A stretch of DNA of 64,000 bases from Mycobacterium sp. SM1 (GTDB taxonomy: Bacteria; Actinomycetota; Actinomycetes; Mycobacteriales; Mycobacteriaceae). Shown piece after piece: positions 8,925 to 18,800 of the stretch. Numbering within the stretch: the stretch's first letter is position 1; each line of letters opens with the position of its first letter. The position numbers and the translations under genes were made by a program. A model generated the notes under the pieces. That model saw only the letters and a list, made by a program, of their open reading frames with translations, was not told the origin of the DNA and made no database searches. The stretch lies in NCBI RefSeq assembly GCF_018361265.1, contig NZ_JAFLNH010000004.1, positions 670,673 to 734,672 of the forward strand. Reading direction: 5' to 3'.

Positions 8925-10970
8925 ATGGGTAACGACCCTCGGCGGGATGACGCAAAGCCGCTGTTCGGCCGGGCCGACGCGAACCGCCCGGCGGCCGCAG
9001 CCGACGACCCCGACGTCAACACCGCCGCAGCTGCCGATGCCGACCCCGACACCGGCTTGGACCCGAGTGGTGACGCGCCCCCGCACGTGCCGGCAGCGTC
9101 AAGGCGGGCCTGGCGGCCCGGGTCGCCGGTACCCCGGCGGCTGCGGAAGCGCAGCGGCACCGCTCGCACCCGACTGGCCCGGCTGGGCGCCGCTGCGCCG
9201 CGATGGCTGGCCAGGGCTTTGCTGCCCCGCCTGCCCCGACTGGGCGCCACCATCGTGGCCGGTTTGCTGCTGTGCGCGAGCTTCCCGCCGCTGAAGTTGT
9301 GGTGGTCCGCAATCCTCGCGGTTGCGCTGCTGGCCTGGGTGCTCACCCGCCAGGCCACCACCACGCTCGGCGGACTGGGGTACAGTTTTCTGTTCGGGTT
9401 AGCGTTCTACCTGCCATTGCTGCCGTGGATCAGCACGCTGGTGGGCGCAATACCGTGGCTGACGCTGTCGATCGTGTGCGCCGCGTTTCCGGGACTCTTC
9501 GGCCTGCTGGCGGTCGTGGTGCGGTGCCTACCCGGCTGGCCGATCTGGTTCGCGCTGCTGTGGGGCTCACAGGAATGGCTGAAGTCGGCCGTCCCCTTTG
9601 GTGGCTTCCCATGGGGCGAGGTAGCCGCGGGTCAAACGGATGGCCCCTTTCTGCCGCTGGTTCGGCTGGGCGGGGTCGCGTTGCTGTCGGTGGCAATCGT
9701 GCTGCTGGGCTGCAGCATCGCCGCGCTGGCACTAGAGACCCACCGGTGGTGGCAGGCGGGCCGGCAGGCCCGCGGCGGTGGCCGGGGCCCCCACGGCAGC
9801 CGCACCGATACCCAGGCGGTCGACATGCCGCCGGCGGTGGTGCTGCCGGCGTTCTGCATTTGCCTGACGCTGTTGACCGCGGTGGTCGTCTGGCCACCGG
9901 TGCGGCATTCGGGCGCGGGATCGGGCGATGACCCCCCCGTCACCGTGGCGGCGGTGCAGGGCAATGTGCCCAAGCTCGGCCTTGACTTCAACGCCCAGCG
10001 CCTCGCGGTGCTGCGCAACCACGTTCAGGAGACTCTGCGCCTGGCGGAAGACGTGCGTGCGGGTCGGGCGCCGCAACCGCAGTTCGTCGTCTGGCCCGAA
10101 GATGCGTCGGAAATCGATCCGCTGCTCAACCGCGACGCCGCCCAGCAGATCTCGGCGGCCGTCGACGCGATCCGCGCGCCGATCCTCGTCGGCGCCCTGT
10201 TCGAGGTGCCGGGCATGCGGCCGGATCATCCCGCATACACGAACACGGTGATCGTCTGGAATCCCGGGACCGGCCCGGCTGATCGCCACGACAAGCGGAT
10301 CATCCAGCCCTTCGGGGAGTACCTGCCCTGGCGCGGGTTTTTCCGCCGGCTCACGCCGCTGGCTGACTTGGCAAACTACATCGTTCCGGGTAAGAGCGTC
10401 GGCGTGGTGCGCGCAGCGGGTATTCCGGTAGGCGTTGCCACCTGTTGGGAAGTGATTTTCGACCGTGCGCTGCGGGAATCGGTCCGCAACGGCGCGCAAC
10501 TGTTCGCCATGCCCAGCAACAACGCCACCTTCAACAAAGCCATGAGCGAGCAGCACCTGGCCTTCGACAAGCTTCGTGCGGTGGAACACGACCGCTACGC
10601 TGTGGTCGCCGGCACCGTCGGGATCAGCGCGGTGATCGCGCCGGACGGCCGGGAAGTGGAGCGCACCGACTTTTTCGTGCCCGCCTACCTGGACACCCAG
10701 GTGCGGCTGAGGACGACGCTGACGCCGGCGGGCCGCTGGGCCCCGATACTGCAGTGGCTTGTCCTGACGGCGGGTGTCGCAGCGGTCCTCGCCGCGATAC
10801 GGCACAATGGGTGGTTCCCGCGTCCGAACCGTCGCCACGAGCCGTCAGCGGTTGCCTCCCGCGCGCCTTCGGGCGACGCTGAGGGCGCCACCCCGCCCGA
10901 TGAGGGCATCACCGACATCCCGCCCGGCGGTGACCGACAGGCGGCCGGGCGATACCGAGGAGCACCATGA
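8925..10970 (+). CDS. lnt: Apolipoprotein N-acyltransferase (Lnt/Ppm2)
   Basis: A 681-residue membrane enzyme that N-acylates the diacylglyceryl-cysteine of lipoproteins. An Ala/Pro/Arg-rich cytoplasmic N-terminal region of about 100 residues precedes several hydrophobic helices (for example ATIVAGLLLCASFPPLKLWW and LGGLGYSFLFGLAFYLPLLP). A nitrilase-type periplasmic domain follows, with the Glu of VWPEDASE, the Lys of RHDKRIIQPFGEYLP and the nucleophile Cys507 in VATCWEVIFD. A final transmembrane helix lies near VLTAGVAAVLAAI. The ATG at 8925 is chosen because the ATG 13 bp upstream is out of frame. The stop overlaps the ppm1 start (ATGA). In M. tuberculosis the two activities are fused in Rv2051c; here they are separate frames. 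Confidence 0.93.
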   Translation: MGNDPRRDDAKPLFGRADANRPAAAADDPDVNTAAAADADPDTGLDPSGDAPPHVPAASRRAWRPGSPVPRRLRKRSGTARTRLARLGAAAPRWLARALLPRLPRLGATIVAGLLLCASFPPLKLWWSAILAVALLAWVLTRQATTTLGGLGYSFLFGLAFYLPLLPWISTLVGAIPWLTLSIVCAAFPGLFGLLAVVVRCLPGWPIWFALLWGSQEWLKSAVPFGGFPWGEVAAGQTDGPFLPLVRLGGVALLSVAIVLLGCSIAALALETHRWWQAGRQARGGGRGPHGSRTDTQAVDMPPAVVLPAFCICLTLLTAVVVWPPVRHSGAGSGDDPPVTVAAVQGNVPKLGLDFNAQRLAVLRNHVQETLRLAEDVRAGRAPQPQFVVWPEDASEIDPLLNRDAAQQISAAVDAIRAPILVGALFEVPGMRPDHPAYTNTVIVWNPGTGPADRHDKRIIQPFGEYLPWRGFFRRLTPLADLANYIVPGKSVGVVRAAGIPVGVATCWEVIFDRALRESVRNGAQLFAMPSNNATFNKAMSEQHLAFDKLRAVEHDRYAVVAGTVGISAVIAPDGREVERTDFFVPAYLDTQVRLRTTLTPAGRWAPILQWLVLTAGVAAVLAAIRHNGWFPRPNRRHEPSAVASRAPSGDAEGATPPDEGITDIPPGGDRQAAGRYRGAP

Positions 10971-11761
10971 CCATTGGCCAGCCGGCGTCGCCGGCCGGGG
11001 GCTGTCGTCCCAGCCAGCGCACCCTGGTGATCATCCCTACCTTTAACGAGCGCGAGAATTTGCCGTCGATACTTCACCGGCTGCGCCGCGCTCGTCCGGA
11101 TGTACACGTGCTCGTCGTGGACGACAGCAGCCCCGATGGCACCGGCGAGCTCGCCGACGAGCTGGCACGGGCGGACCCCGACCGGGTGCACGTGCTGCAT
11201 CGGCGAACCAAGGACGGGCTGGGTGCGGCGTACGTGGCGGGGTTCGCCTGGGGATTAGCCCGGCGGTATTCGGTGCTGGTGGAAATGGACGCCGATGGCA
11301 GCCATGCGCCCGAGCAGCTGCACCGCCTGCTGGACGCCGTTGATACCGGCGCGGACCTGGCCATCGGTTCGCGCTACGTCGAGGGCGGAACCGTCCGCAA
11401 CTGGCCGTGGCGGCGGCTAGTGCTCTCCAAAGCGGCCAACGTGTATTCCCGACTGCTGCTGGGTCTCGGCGTTCATGACATCACCGCCGGCTTCCGCGCC
11501 TACCGGCGTGAGGTGCTGGAAACCCTCGACCTCGACACCGTGGATTCAAAGGGGTACTGCTTTCAGATCGACCTGACCTGGCGCACCGTCCGCAACGGCT
11601 TCACGGTCGTTGAAGTGCCCATTACCTTCACCGAGCGCGAACTCGGGGCGTCGAAAATGAGCGGCTCGAATATCCGTGAAGCAGTGCTCAAAGTCGCGCG
11701 TTGGGGAATCGAGACCCGACTAACGCCCAACCGCGCCGCGCCCGCCGACGATCGCGCCTAA
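10967..11761 (+). CDS. ppm1: Polyprenol-phosphate mannose synthase Ppm1
   Basis: A 264-residue GT2-family glycosyltransferase that transfers mannose from GDP-mannose to polyprenyl phosphate. The product is the donor for extracytoplasmic mannosylation of LM/LAM and glycoproteins. It has the N-terminal LVIIPTFNERENLPSIL strand-loop, VLVVDDSSPDGTG, the metal-binding VEMDADGSHAPEQ (DxD-type) motif, and AIGSRYVEGGTVRNWPWRR. No transmembrane segment follows the catalytic domain, so membrane attachment probably depends on the partner Lnt. The ATG overlaps the lnt TGA by four bases, implying translational coupling. Confidence 0.95.
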   Translation: MTIGQPASPAGGCRPSQRTLVIIPTFNERENLPSILHRLRRARPDVHVLVVDDSSPDGTGELADELARADPDRVHVLHRRTKDGLGAAYVAGFAWGLARRYSVLVEMDADGSHAPEQLHRLLDAVDTGADLAIGSRYVEGGTVRNWPWRRLVLSKAANVYSRLLLGLGVHDITAGFRAYRREVLETLDLDTVDSKGYCFQIDLTWRTVRNGFTVVEVPITFTERELGASKMSGSNIREAVLKVARWGIETRLTPNRAAPADDRA

Positions 11762-11770
11762 CGGTGCTGG

Positions 11771-11824
11771 CCGGGTGAGAGCGGGTATCTCGCCCGCCCG
11801 GAAATGCCCTCGCCCGGAAATGCC
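11771..11824 (+). terminator. Possible hairpin terminator and 14-bp direct repeat after ppm1
   Basis: Between the convergent ends of ppm1 and rbpA, GCGGG at 11781-11785 pairs with CCCGC at 11793-11797 around a 7-base loop, and flanking CCGG blocks (11771-11774 and 11798-11801) can extend the stem. No U-tract follows, as is common in mycobacteria. A direct repeat of CGCCCGGAAATGCC lies at 11795-11808 and 11811-11824. The terminator role is inferred from position and pairing only. Confidence 0.35.
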
Positions 11825-11867
11825 TGCGACCACGGTGGGCAATGCCGGGAGGCTCAGGGGTGGTTGA

Positions 11868-12215
11868 TCAGCTGCTGGAACTCCCGCGGCGGCGCGCCCT
11901 GATGATCTCCAGCCGTTCCTTCAGCAGTTCCTCGAGCTCCTCGATCGTGCGGCGCTCAAGCAGCATGTCCCAATGCGTGCGCGGTGGCTTGACCTTTTTC
12001 GGTTCTGGCAGGTCACCTTCGATCAGGGTGCCTTCCAGACCGTTGCGGCACAGCCAGGTGGGAGGGATTTCGGCGTCATCGGCGAACGTGACCTCGAACT
12101 CCTCACCGTTCTCGGTGCGGTAGCGGGCAATTTGACGCGGCGCCAAATCATGGTTGCGGTCGGTCTCGTAGCTCACAGCTCCGAGGCGGCTACCCCTTAG
12201 GACGCGATCAGCCAT
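11868..12215 (-). CDS. rbpA: RNA polymerase-binding protein RbpA
   Basis: A 115-residue actinobacterial transcription activator that binds the principal sigma factors and stabilises open complexes. The N-terminus MADRVLRGSRLGAVSYETDR leads into the core domain with ARYRTENGEEFEV and PPTWLCRNG. The basic linker KKVKPPRTHWDMLLERR contacts DNA, and the C-terminal sigma-interaction helix is TIEELEELLKERLEIIR. A GAGGAG ribosome-binding site lies upstream of the ATG at 12213-12215. The tail ends in four serines, slightly longer than I recall for the tuberculosis protein. It is convergent with lnt-ppm1. Confidence 0.97.
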   Translation of the reverse strand: MADRVLRGSRLGAVSYETDRNHDLAPRQIARYRTENGEEFEVTFADDAEIPPTWLCRNGLEGTLIEGDLPEPKKVKPPRTHWDMLLERRTIEELEELLKERLEIIRARRRGSSSS

Positions 12216-12731
12216 CGGGCCTTACTCCTCTGAATAGCTTCTCTACCTGATTCTTTGCCCAGTTCTTTACCACGGTTATTCTTCCCGCGATGATCAACGC
12301 GTCAACATCCGGCACGGTTCCCGGGCGGGATATGATCGCCGCTCCTTTCCAGGTCGCTCGTCCGGCTCACGGCGCACACCAGGCAAGCCGCCTCAGGGCT
12401 GGGCCGTCCGCCGGCGGCAACCGGGATACCTCCACGATACCGGGAACGTGGCGGGCGCGACGAGAGTGACCGGGCGGTGTCATCGGCCGCTGGTGGTGGG
12501 TTGCCCGCTTACCGGCGGCGCCACCGGGGCACGTCCGATACGGGCGGAGTGACGCCCCTCGTGCTCGCCGGAGGCCGGCAGGTACAGTCGCGCCATGGAC
12601 CACAGGCGGCACCGGGACCCGCTGACAACCCGGGGTGCGAACGGGCTGGGCCAGTCGGCGCGGCGCAACGTAGTCGGGTGCTAAAGGTGCTAAATCGGGA
12701 GCATTGCGCGTTTTGGTAAGCAGTTTTGGTT
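12216..12731. other. Intergenic region between rbpA and pks12, no supported gene
   Basis: This is the larger part of the 673-bp gap between the divergent rbpA and pks12 starts. Several short frames exist on both strands (for example 12477-12719 plus), but none shows a family match, a convincing ribosome-binding site or mycobacterial coding character. H37Rv has the small hypothetical gene Rv2049c in this position; I could not recognise an equivalent. The rbpA promoter must lie within the first 100 bp or so; no sharp consensus was found. Confidence 0.5.
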
Positions 12732-12760
12732 TTGGCAATCCCGCCCAAGTTGGCCATACT
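12732..12760 (+). promoter_or_regulatory. Candidate pks12 promoter
   Basis: TTGGCA at 12732-12737 and CATACT at 12755-12760 are separated by 17 bp, matching the primary-sigma -35 in five of six positions and the -10 in four of six. Transcription would begin near 12767, leaving an untranslated leader of about 120 nt. An AAGG ribosome-binding site lies at 12877-12880, eight bases before the pks12 ATG. Confidence 0.5.
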
Positions 12761-12888
12761 CAACCACCGACGTTCTCGGGCTGAGCAGCAGGCAGCCTAC
12801 GTCGTCACGTGGTGCAGCAACTTCAATGACTCGGCGAGAGCCGCATTCGGCGTTCCGAGACGACCAACGCCAGGCGAAGGGTAGCGAC

Positions 12889-15800
12889 ATGGTTGATCAA
12901 CTCCAGCATGTGACCGAGGCGCTGCGGAAATCGCTGGTGCAAATCGAGCGGCTGAAGCGCAAGAACCGCGCGCTGCTGGAACGGTCGAGCGAACCGGTCG
13001 CCATTATCGGGATGGCGTGCCGGTTTCCGGGTGGCGTGAGTTCCCCGGAGGACCTGTGGGAGATGCTGGTCGAGGGCCGCGACGTGATGTCGGAGTTCCC
13101 CACAGATCGCGGATGGGATCTGGGCGGGCTGTTCAACCCCGACCCCGACGTCCCGGGCACGTCCTACACCCGCCACGGGGGGTTTGTCGATGACGTCGCG
13201 GGTTTTGACGCCGCCTTTTTCGGGGTGTCGCCGGCCGAGGCGCTCGCGACCGACCCGCAGCATCGGATGCTGCTGGAGTTGTCGTGGGAGGCGTTGGAGC
13301 GGGCCGGGATTGACCCCACATCGCTGCGGGGCAGCGCCACCGGGGTGTTCGCCGGGCTGATAGCGCAGGGCTACGGCATGCTCGCCGAGGAGATCGAGGG
13401 CTACCGCCTGACCGGCATGACCTCCAGCGTGGCGACCGGGCGGGTGGCCTATGTGCTGGGGTTGGAGGGCCCGGCGGTGTCGGTGGATACCGCCTGCTCG
13501 TCCTCGCTGGTGGCGCTGCATATGGCGGTGGCCTCGCTGCGCTCCGGTGAATGCGACCTCGCCCTGGCGGGGGGAGTGACCGTCAACGCCACACCCACGG
13601 TGTTCGTCGAGTTCAGCCGGCACCGGGGGTTGGCGCCGGACGGGCGGTGCAAGCCGTTTGCCGCCGCAGCCGACGGGGTCGGCTGGTCCGAGGGTGGGGG
13701 GATGCTGGTGGTGGAGCGGTTGTCGGATGCGCGGCGGCTGGGGCATCCGGTGTTGGCGGTGGTGGCTGGTTCGGCGGTCAATCAGGATGGGGCCTCTAAT
13801 GGGTTGACCGCCCCTAATGGGCCGTCGCAGCAGCGGGTGGTGCGCGCGGCGTTGGCCGGTGCGGGGTTGTCGGGGGCCGACGTGGCCGTGGTGGAGGGGC
13901 ATGGCACCGGCACCACGTTGGGGGATCCGATTGAGGCGCAAGCGTTGTTGGCGACCTATGGGCGGGATCGGGGGGAGTCCGCGGAGCCGTTGTGGCTGGG
14001 GTCGATCAAGTCGAATATGGGCCATACCCAGGCGGCCGCGGGGGTGGCGGGGGTGATGAAGATGGTGTTGGCGTTGCGCCATGGGTGGCTGCCGGCGACG
14101 TTGCATGTGGATGCGCCTAGCCCGCATGTGGATTGGTCGGCGGGGCGGGTGGAGTTGTTGACCGAGGGCCGGGCGTGGCCGGCGGGGGGGCGGGTGCGCC
14201 GGGCGGGGGTGTCCTCGTTTGGGATTAGCGGCACCAATGCGCATGTGATCCTCCAGGAGGCCCCGCCGGCGCCGGCGCGCCCGCCGGCGCCGTGGCGCCC
14301 GCCGGTGCTGGCGTGGGTGGTGTCGGCGAAGACCCAGGGGGCGCTTTGCGCCCAGGCGGCGCGGGTGGGGGGGTTTGTGGCCGCGCACCCGGAGCTGGAT
14401 CCGCTGGATGTGGGCTGGTCGCTGGCGGGGCGCTCGGTGTTTGAGCGGCGCGCGGTGGTGCTCGGCGCCGATCGGGAGGCGCTGCTGGGTGGGTTGGCGG
14501 GGCTGGCCGGCGGGGATCTGGGCCCGGGGGTGATCAGCGGCGCCGCGGGGCCCGCGGGCAAGACGGTGTTTGTGTTTCCCGGCCAGGGCTGCCAATGGCT
14601 GGGCATGGGGGTGGAGTTGCTGGAGTGCGCCCCGGTTTTCGCGGAGCGGCTGGAGGAATGCGCGCGGGCTTTCGAGGAGTTCGTTGATTGGTCGCTGCTT
14701 GAGGTGCTGCGGGGGGCGCCGGGGGCGCCGGGGCTGGATCGGGTGGATGTGGTGCAGCCGGCGCTGTTTGCGGTGATGGTGGCGCTGGCGGGGTTGTGGG
14801 AGTCGATCGGGGTGCGCCCGGATGCGGTGATCGGGCATTCCCAGGGGGAGATCGCCGCCGCGTATGTGGCCGGTGGGTTGTCGCTGCGGGATGCGGCGCG
14901 GGTGGTCACGGCGCGCAGCCAGTTGTTGCGGGAGTTATCCGGGCCGGGGGGCATGGCCGCGTTGGCGTGCGGCGTCGAGCGGGCCCGTGAGCTGCTGGCC
15001 CCGCTGGGGGGGCGGGTGGGTATCGCCGCGGTCAATGGGCCCTCGGCGGTGGTGGTCTCCGGGCAGGCCGAGGCGCTAGAGGAGCTGCTGGGGGGCTGCG
15101 CGGCCCGCCAGGTGCGGGCCCGGCGCATCGAGGTGGACTACGCGGCGCATTCCGCGGCGGTGGAGGCCATCGCCGGGCGGCTTGGGGAGCTGTTGGCGGG
15201 CATTGAGGCGCGCTCGTCGCGGACGGTGTTTTTTTCCACCGTCACCGGCGCGGTGTTAGACACCGCCGGGTTAGACGCCGCCTACTGGTATCGCAACCTG
15301 CGTCAAAGCGTGCAGTTTGAGGCCGCGGTGCGCAGCGCGTGCGCGCAGGGCTATCGCAGGTTTATCGAATCCAGCCCGCATCCGGGCTTGATCAGCGGGA
15401 TCGAAGAGACCGCCGCTGACTGCCTGGGCGGCGCCGGCGCGGTGGTGGTGCTGCCCACCTTGGGCCGCCACGACGGGGGGTGGGGGCGGTTTTTGGCCTC
15501 GGCGGCGCAGGGGTTTGTGGCGGGGGTGGGGGTGAATTGGCGGGCGGTGCTGCCCGGTGGGGGGTTGGTGGGGCTGCCGACGTATGCGTTTGAGCGGCGG
15601 CGGTTTTGGTTGTCTGCTGAGCGCGGCGGGGGTGATGCGGCGGGGTTGGGGCTTAAGGCGGGCGGGCATGCGCTGTTGGGCGCGGTGGTCGAGGTGCCCG
15701 AGGGGGGTGCGGTGGTGTTGACGGGCCGGGTGGGGCCGGGTGGGCAGCCCTGGCTGGGGGATCACCGTGTTTTTGGTGTGGGGGTGTTTCCGGGGGCGGG

Positions 15801-18800
15801 GTTTGTGGAGTTGGCGGTGCGCGCCGGGGATGAGGTGGGCTGCCCGGTGGTGGAGGAGTTGACGGTGCGCGCCCCGTTGCGGGTGCCGGAGTCGGGCGCG
15901 GTGGGGCTGCAGGTGCTGGTGGGGGCCCCCGGGGAGGGTGGTCAGCGGCGGGTGGCGGTGTTTTCCCGGGAGCGCCCCGAGGCGGGGTGGGTGTGTCATG
16001 CCGAGGGGCTGCTAAGCCCCCGGGGGCGGCGCCCGGGGGAGCTGGTGTCGGCCTGGCCGCCCCCGGGGGCGGTCGCGGTGGATCTCGCCGAGGGCTATGC
16101 GCGGTTGGCGGGGCGTGGCTATGGGTATGGGGCGGCGTTTCGGGGGCTGCGCGCGCTGTGGCGCCGCGGGGAGGAGCTGTTCGCCGAGGTGCGGTTGCCG
16201 GAGGCGGCCGGGGGGGCCGAGGGGTTTGGGATCCATCCGGCGCTGCTGGATGCCGCGCTGCATGCGCTGCTGCTGGCCGGGGGCGACGCGCCGGTCGTGG
16301 TGCCGTTTTCCTGGCAGGGGGTGTGCCTGCACGCCGCGGGCGCCACCGCGGTGCGCGCGCGGCTGGCCCCGGTGGGTCCCTGGGCGGTCAGCGTGGAACT
16401 CGCCGACGAGCTGGGGTTGCCGGTGCTGTCGGTGGGGGCGCTGCGGGCCCGCCCCATCACCGAAGAGCAGCTGCGGGCGGCGGTGTCGGCCGCGGGCCCG
16501 GATCGGCTTTTTGAGCTGCGCTGGTCACCGGCCCCGCCGGCCGGCAGCGCGGGCGCGGTGGCGTTCGAGGTGGTTGACTGCCCGCCCGCCGAGGGGCTGG
16601 GCGGGGTCTATGAGCGCACCCATCAGGTGCTCGCGGCGCTGCAGTGCTGGCTGGCCGACCACCACGAGGGGGTGCTGGTGGTGCTCACCCACGGGGCGGT
16701 GGCCTTACCCGGTGAGGATGTCACCGATTTGGCGGGGGCCGCGGTGTGGGGGCTGGTGCGCTCGGCGCAAACCGAGCATCCCGGCCGCATCGTGCTCGCC
16801 GACCTCGACACGCCCGGCCCGGCGGGGGCGCGGGCCGGGGCGGGGCCCGAGAGGCAGCCGGGCAAGGCGGTCGTTGATGAGGGCGTTGTGGCGCAGATTC
16901 TGGCCGCCGGGGAGCCGCAGGTGGTGCTGCGTGGTGGGGTGGCGCACGTGGCGCGGGTGCATCCCAGCCGGCAGGCCGATCACCTGTTGGTGCCGCCGGA
17001 CGGTGATCGGCCCTGGCGGCTGGGGCTTTCCAGCGCGGGCACTTTCGAGAACCTGCTGCTTGAGCCGGTGCCCGGCGCGGATGCGCCGCTGGCGCCCGGG
17101 CAGGTCCGGGTGGCCATCCGCGCCATCGGCCTCAACTTCCGCGACGTCATGATCACCCTGGGCATGTTCACCCACGAGGCGCTGCTCGGTGGCGAAGCCG
17201 CCGGTGTGGTCGTCGAGGTCGGGCCGGGAGTCACCGAATTCGCGGTCGGTGATGCGGTAATGGGATTCTTCCCCGACGGCAGCGGCACGCTGGTCGCCGG
17301 GGATGTCCGACTGCTGCTGCGGATGCCCGCCAACTGGTCGTACGCCCAAGCCGCTGGCATCTCAGCCGTTTTCAGCACCGCCTACTATGCATTGCGGCAG
17401 TTGGCCGACGTGCGGCCCGGGCAGCGGGTGCTGATCCACGCCGCTACCGGGGGGGTGGGGATGGCCGCGGTGCAGCTGGCCCGGCATTGGGGGTTGGAGG
17501 TTTTCGCCACCGCCAGCCGCGGTAAGTGGGACACGTTGCGGGCCATGGGTTTTGACGAGGACCACATTTCCGACTCGCGCAGCCTGGAATTCGAGGACAA
17601 GTTCCGGGCGGTCACCGCCGGGCGCGGCATGGACGTGGTGCTTGACGCGCTGGCCGGGGAGTTCGTGGACGCCTCGCTGCGGCTGGTGGCCCCCGGCGGG
17701 GTGTTCCTGGAAATGGGCAAGACCGACATCCGCGACCCCGGCGCCGTCGCCGAGCAGCATCCGGGGGTGCGCTACCGCGCGTTCGACCTCTTCGAGCCGG
17801 GCCGCTCACGCATGCACCAGTACCTGCTCGAGCTCGCGCAACTGTTTAACGACGGCATTTTGCGGCCGTTGCCGGTGACCGTGTTCGATATCCGGCGGGC
17901 GCCGGCGGCGTTGCGGTATTTAAGCCAGGCCCGCCACGTCGGCAAGGTGGTGTTGAGCATGCCCGGCGCGTGGGCGGCGGGCACCGTGCTTATCACCGGC
18001 GGCACCGGGATGGCCGGTTCGGCGCTGGCGCGTCATCTGGTGACCCGCCACGGGGTGCGGCATCTGCTGTTGGTGAGCCGCCGTGGCGCCGACGCGCCGG
18101 GCGCGGCGGAGCTGGTCGCCGAGCTGACCGGCGCGGGTGCTCAGGTGCGGGTGGCTGCCTGCGACGCCGCCGACCGGGACCGCCTGGCCGAGGTGATCTC
18201 GGCCATCCCGCCGGAGCGCCCGTTGTCGGCGGTGATTCATGCCGCGGGTGTTCTCGATGACGGGGTGTTGACGTCGTTGACCCCCCAGCGGGTCGACGCG
18301 GTGTTGCGGGCCAAGGTGGATGCGGCCTGGAACCTGCATGAGCTCACGCGTGAGCTGAATGTGTCGGTGTTTGTGATGTTTTCGTCGATGGCCGGGCTGG
18401 TGGGCTCCTCGGGGCAGGCCAACTATGCGGCGGCCAACTCGTTTCTTGACGCGCTGGCCGCGCATCGGCGTGCCCAGCACTTGCCGGCGGTGTCGCTGGC
18501 CTGGGGTCTATGGCAGCAGGGCAGCACGATGACCGGCGGGTTGGCAGACGCCGATCGCGCCCGCCTCGGCCGGTGGGGTGTCTCGGGGTTGCCCACGGCG
18601 GACGCGCTTGAGTTGTTTGACACTGCGCTGGTTATCGGTGAGCCGTTGCAGATTCCCGCCCGCATCGACCTGACCGCACTAGGGTCCGGCGGTGCTGTGA
18701 CACCACCGATGTTCAGCGAGCTGATCCGTGTGCCCGCGCGCCGCCAGGTCGACGACTCGCTGGCCGCAGCCAAATCGAAATCCGCTCTGGCCCACCGCTT

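Noticed and set aside
12477..12719. Possible 80-residue gene between rbpA and pks12
   Set aside because: It has no ribosome-binding site and no recognisable similarity, and the composition is that of a random GC-rich frame, although H37Rv has a small gene at this position.
12823..14838. Very long minus-strand frames opposite pks12 (also near 18991-20877 and 22801-23910)
   Set aside because: They are complements of strongly biased G-rich codons in pks12, with His/Arg/Pro-rich translations, and repeat exactly as the pks12 modules repeat.
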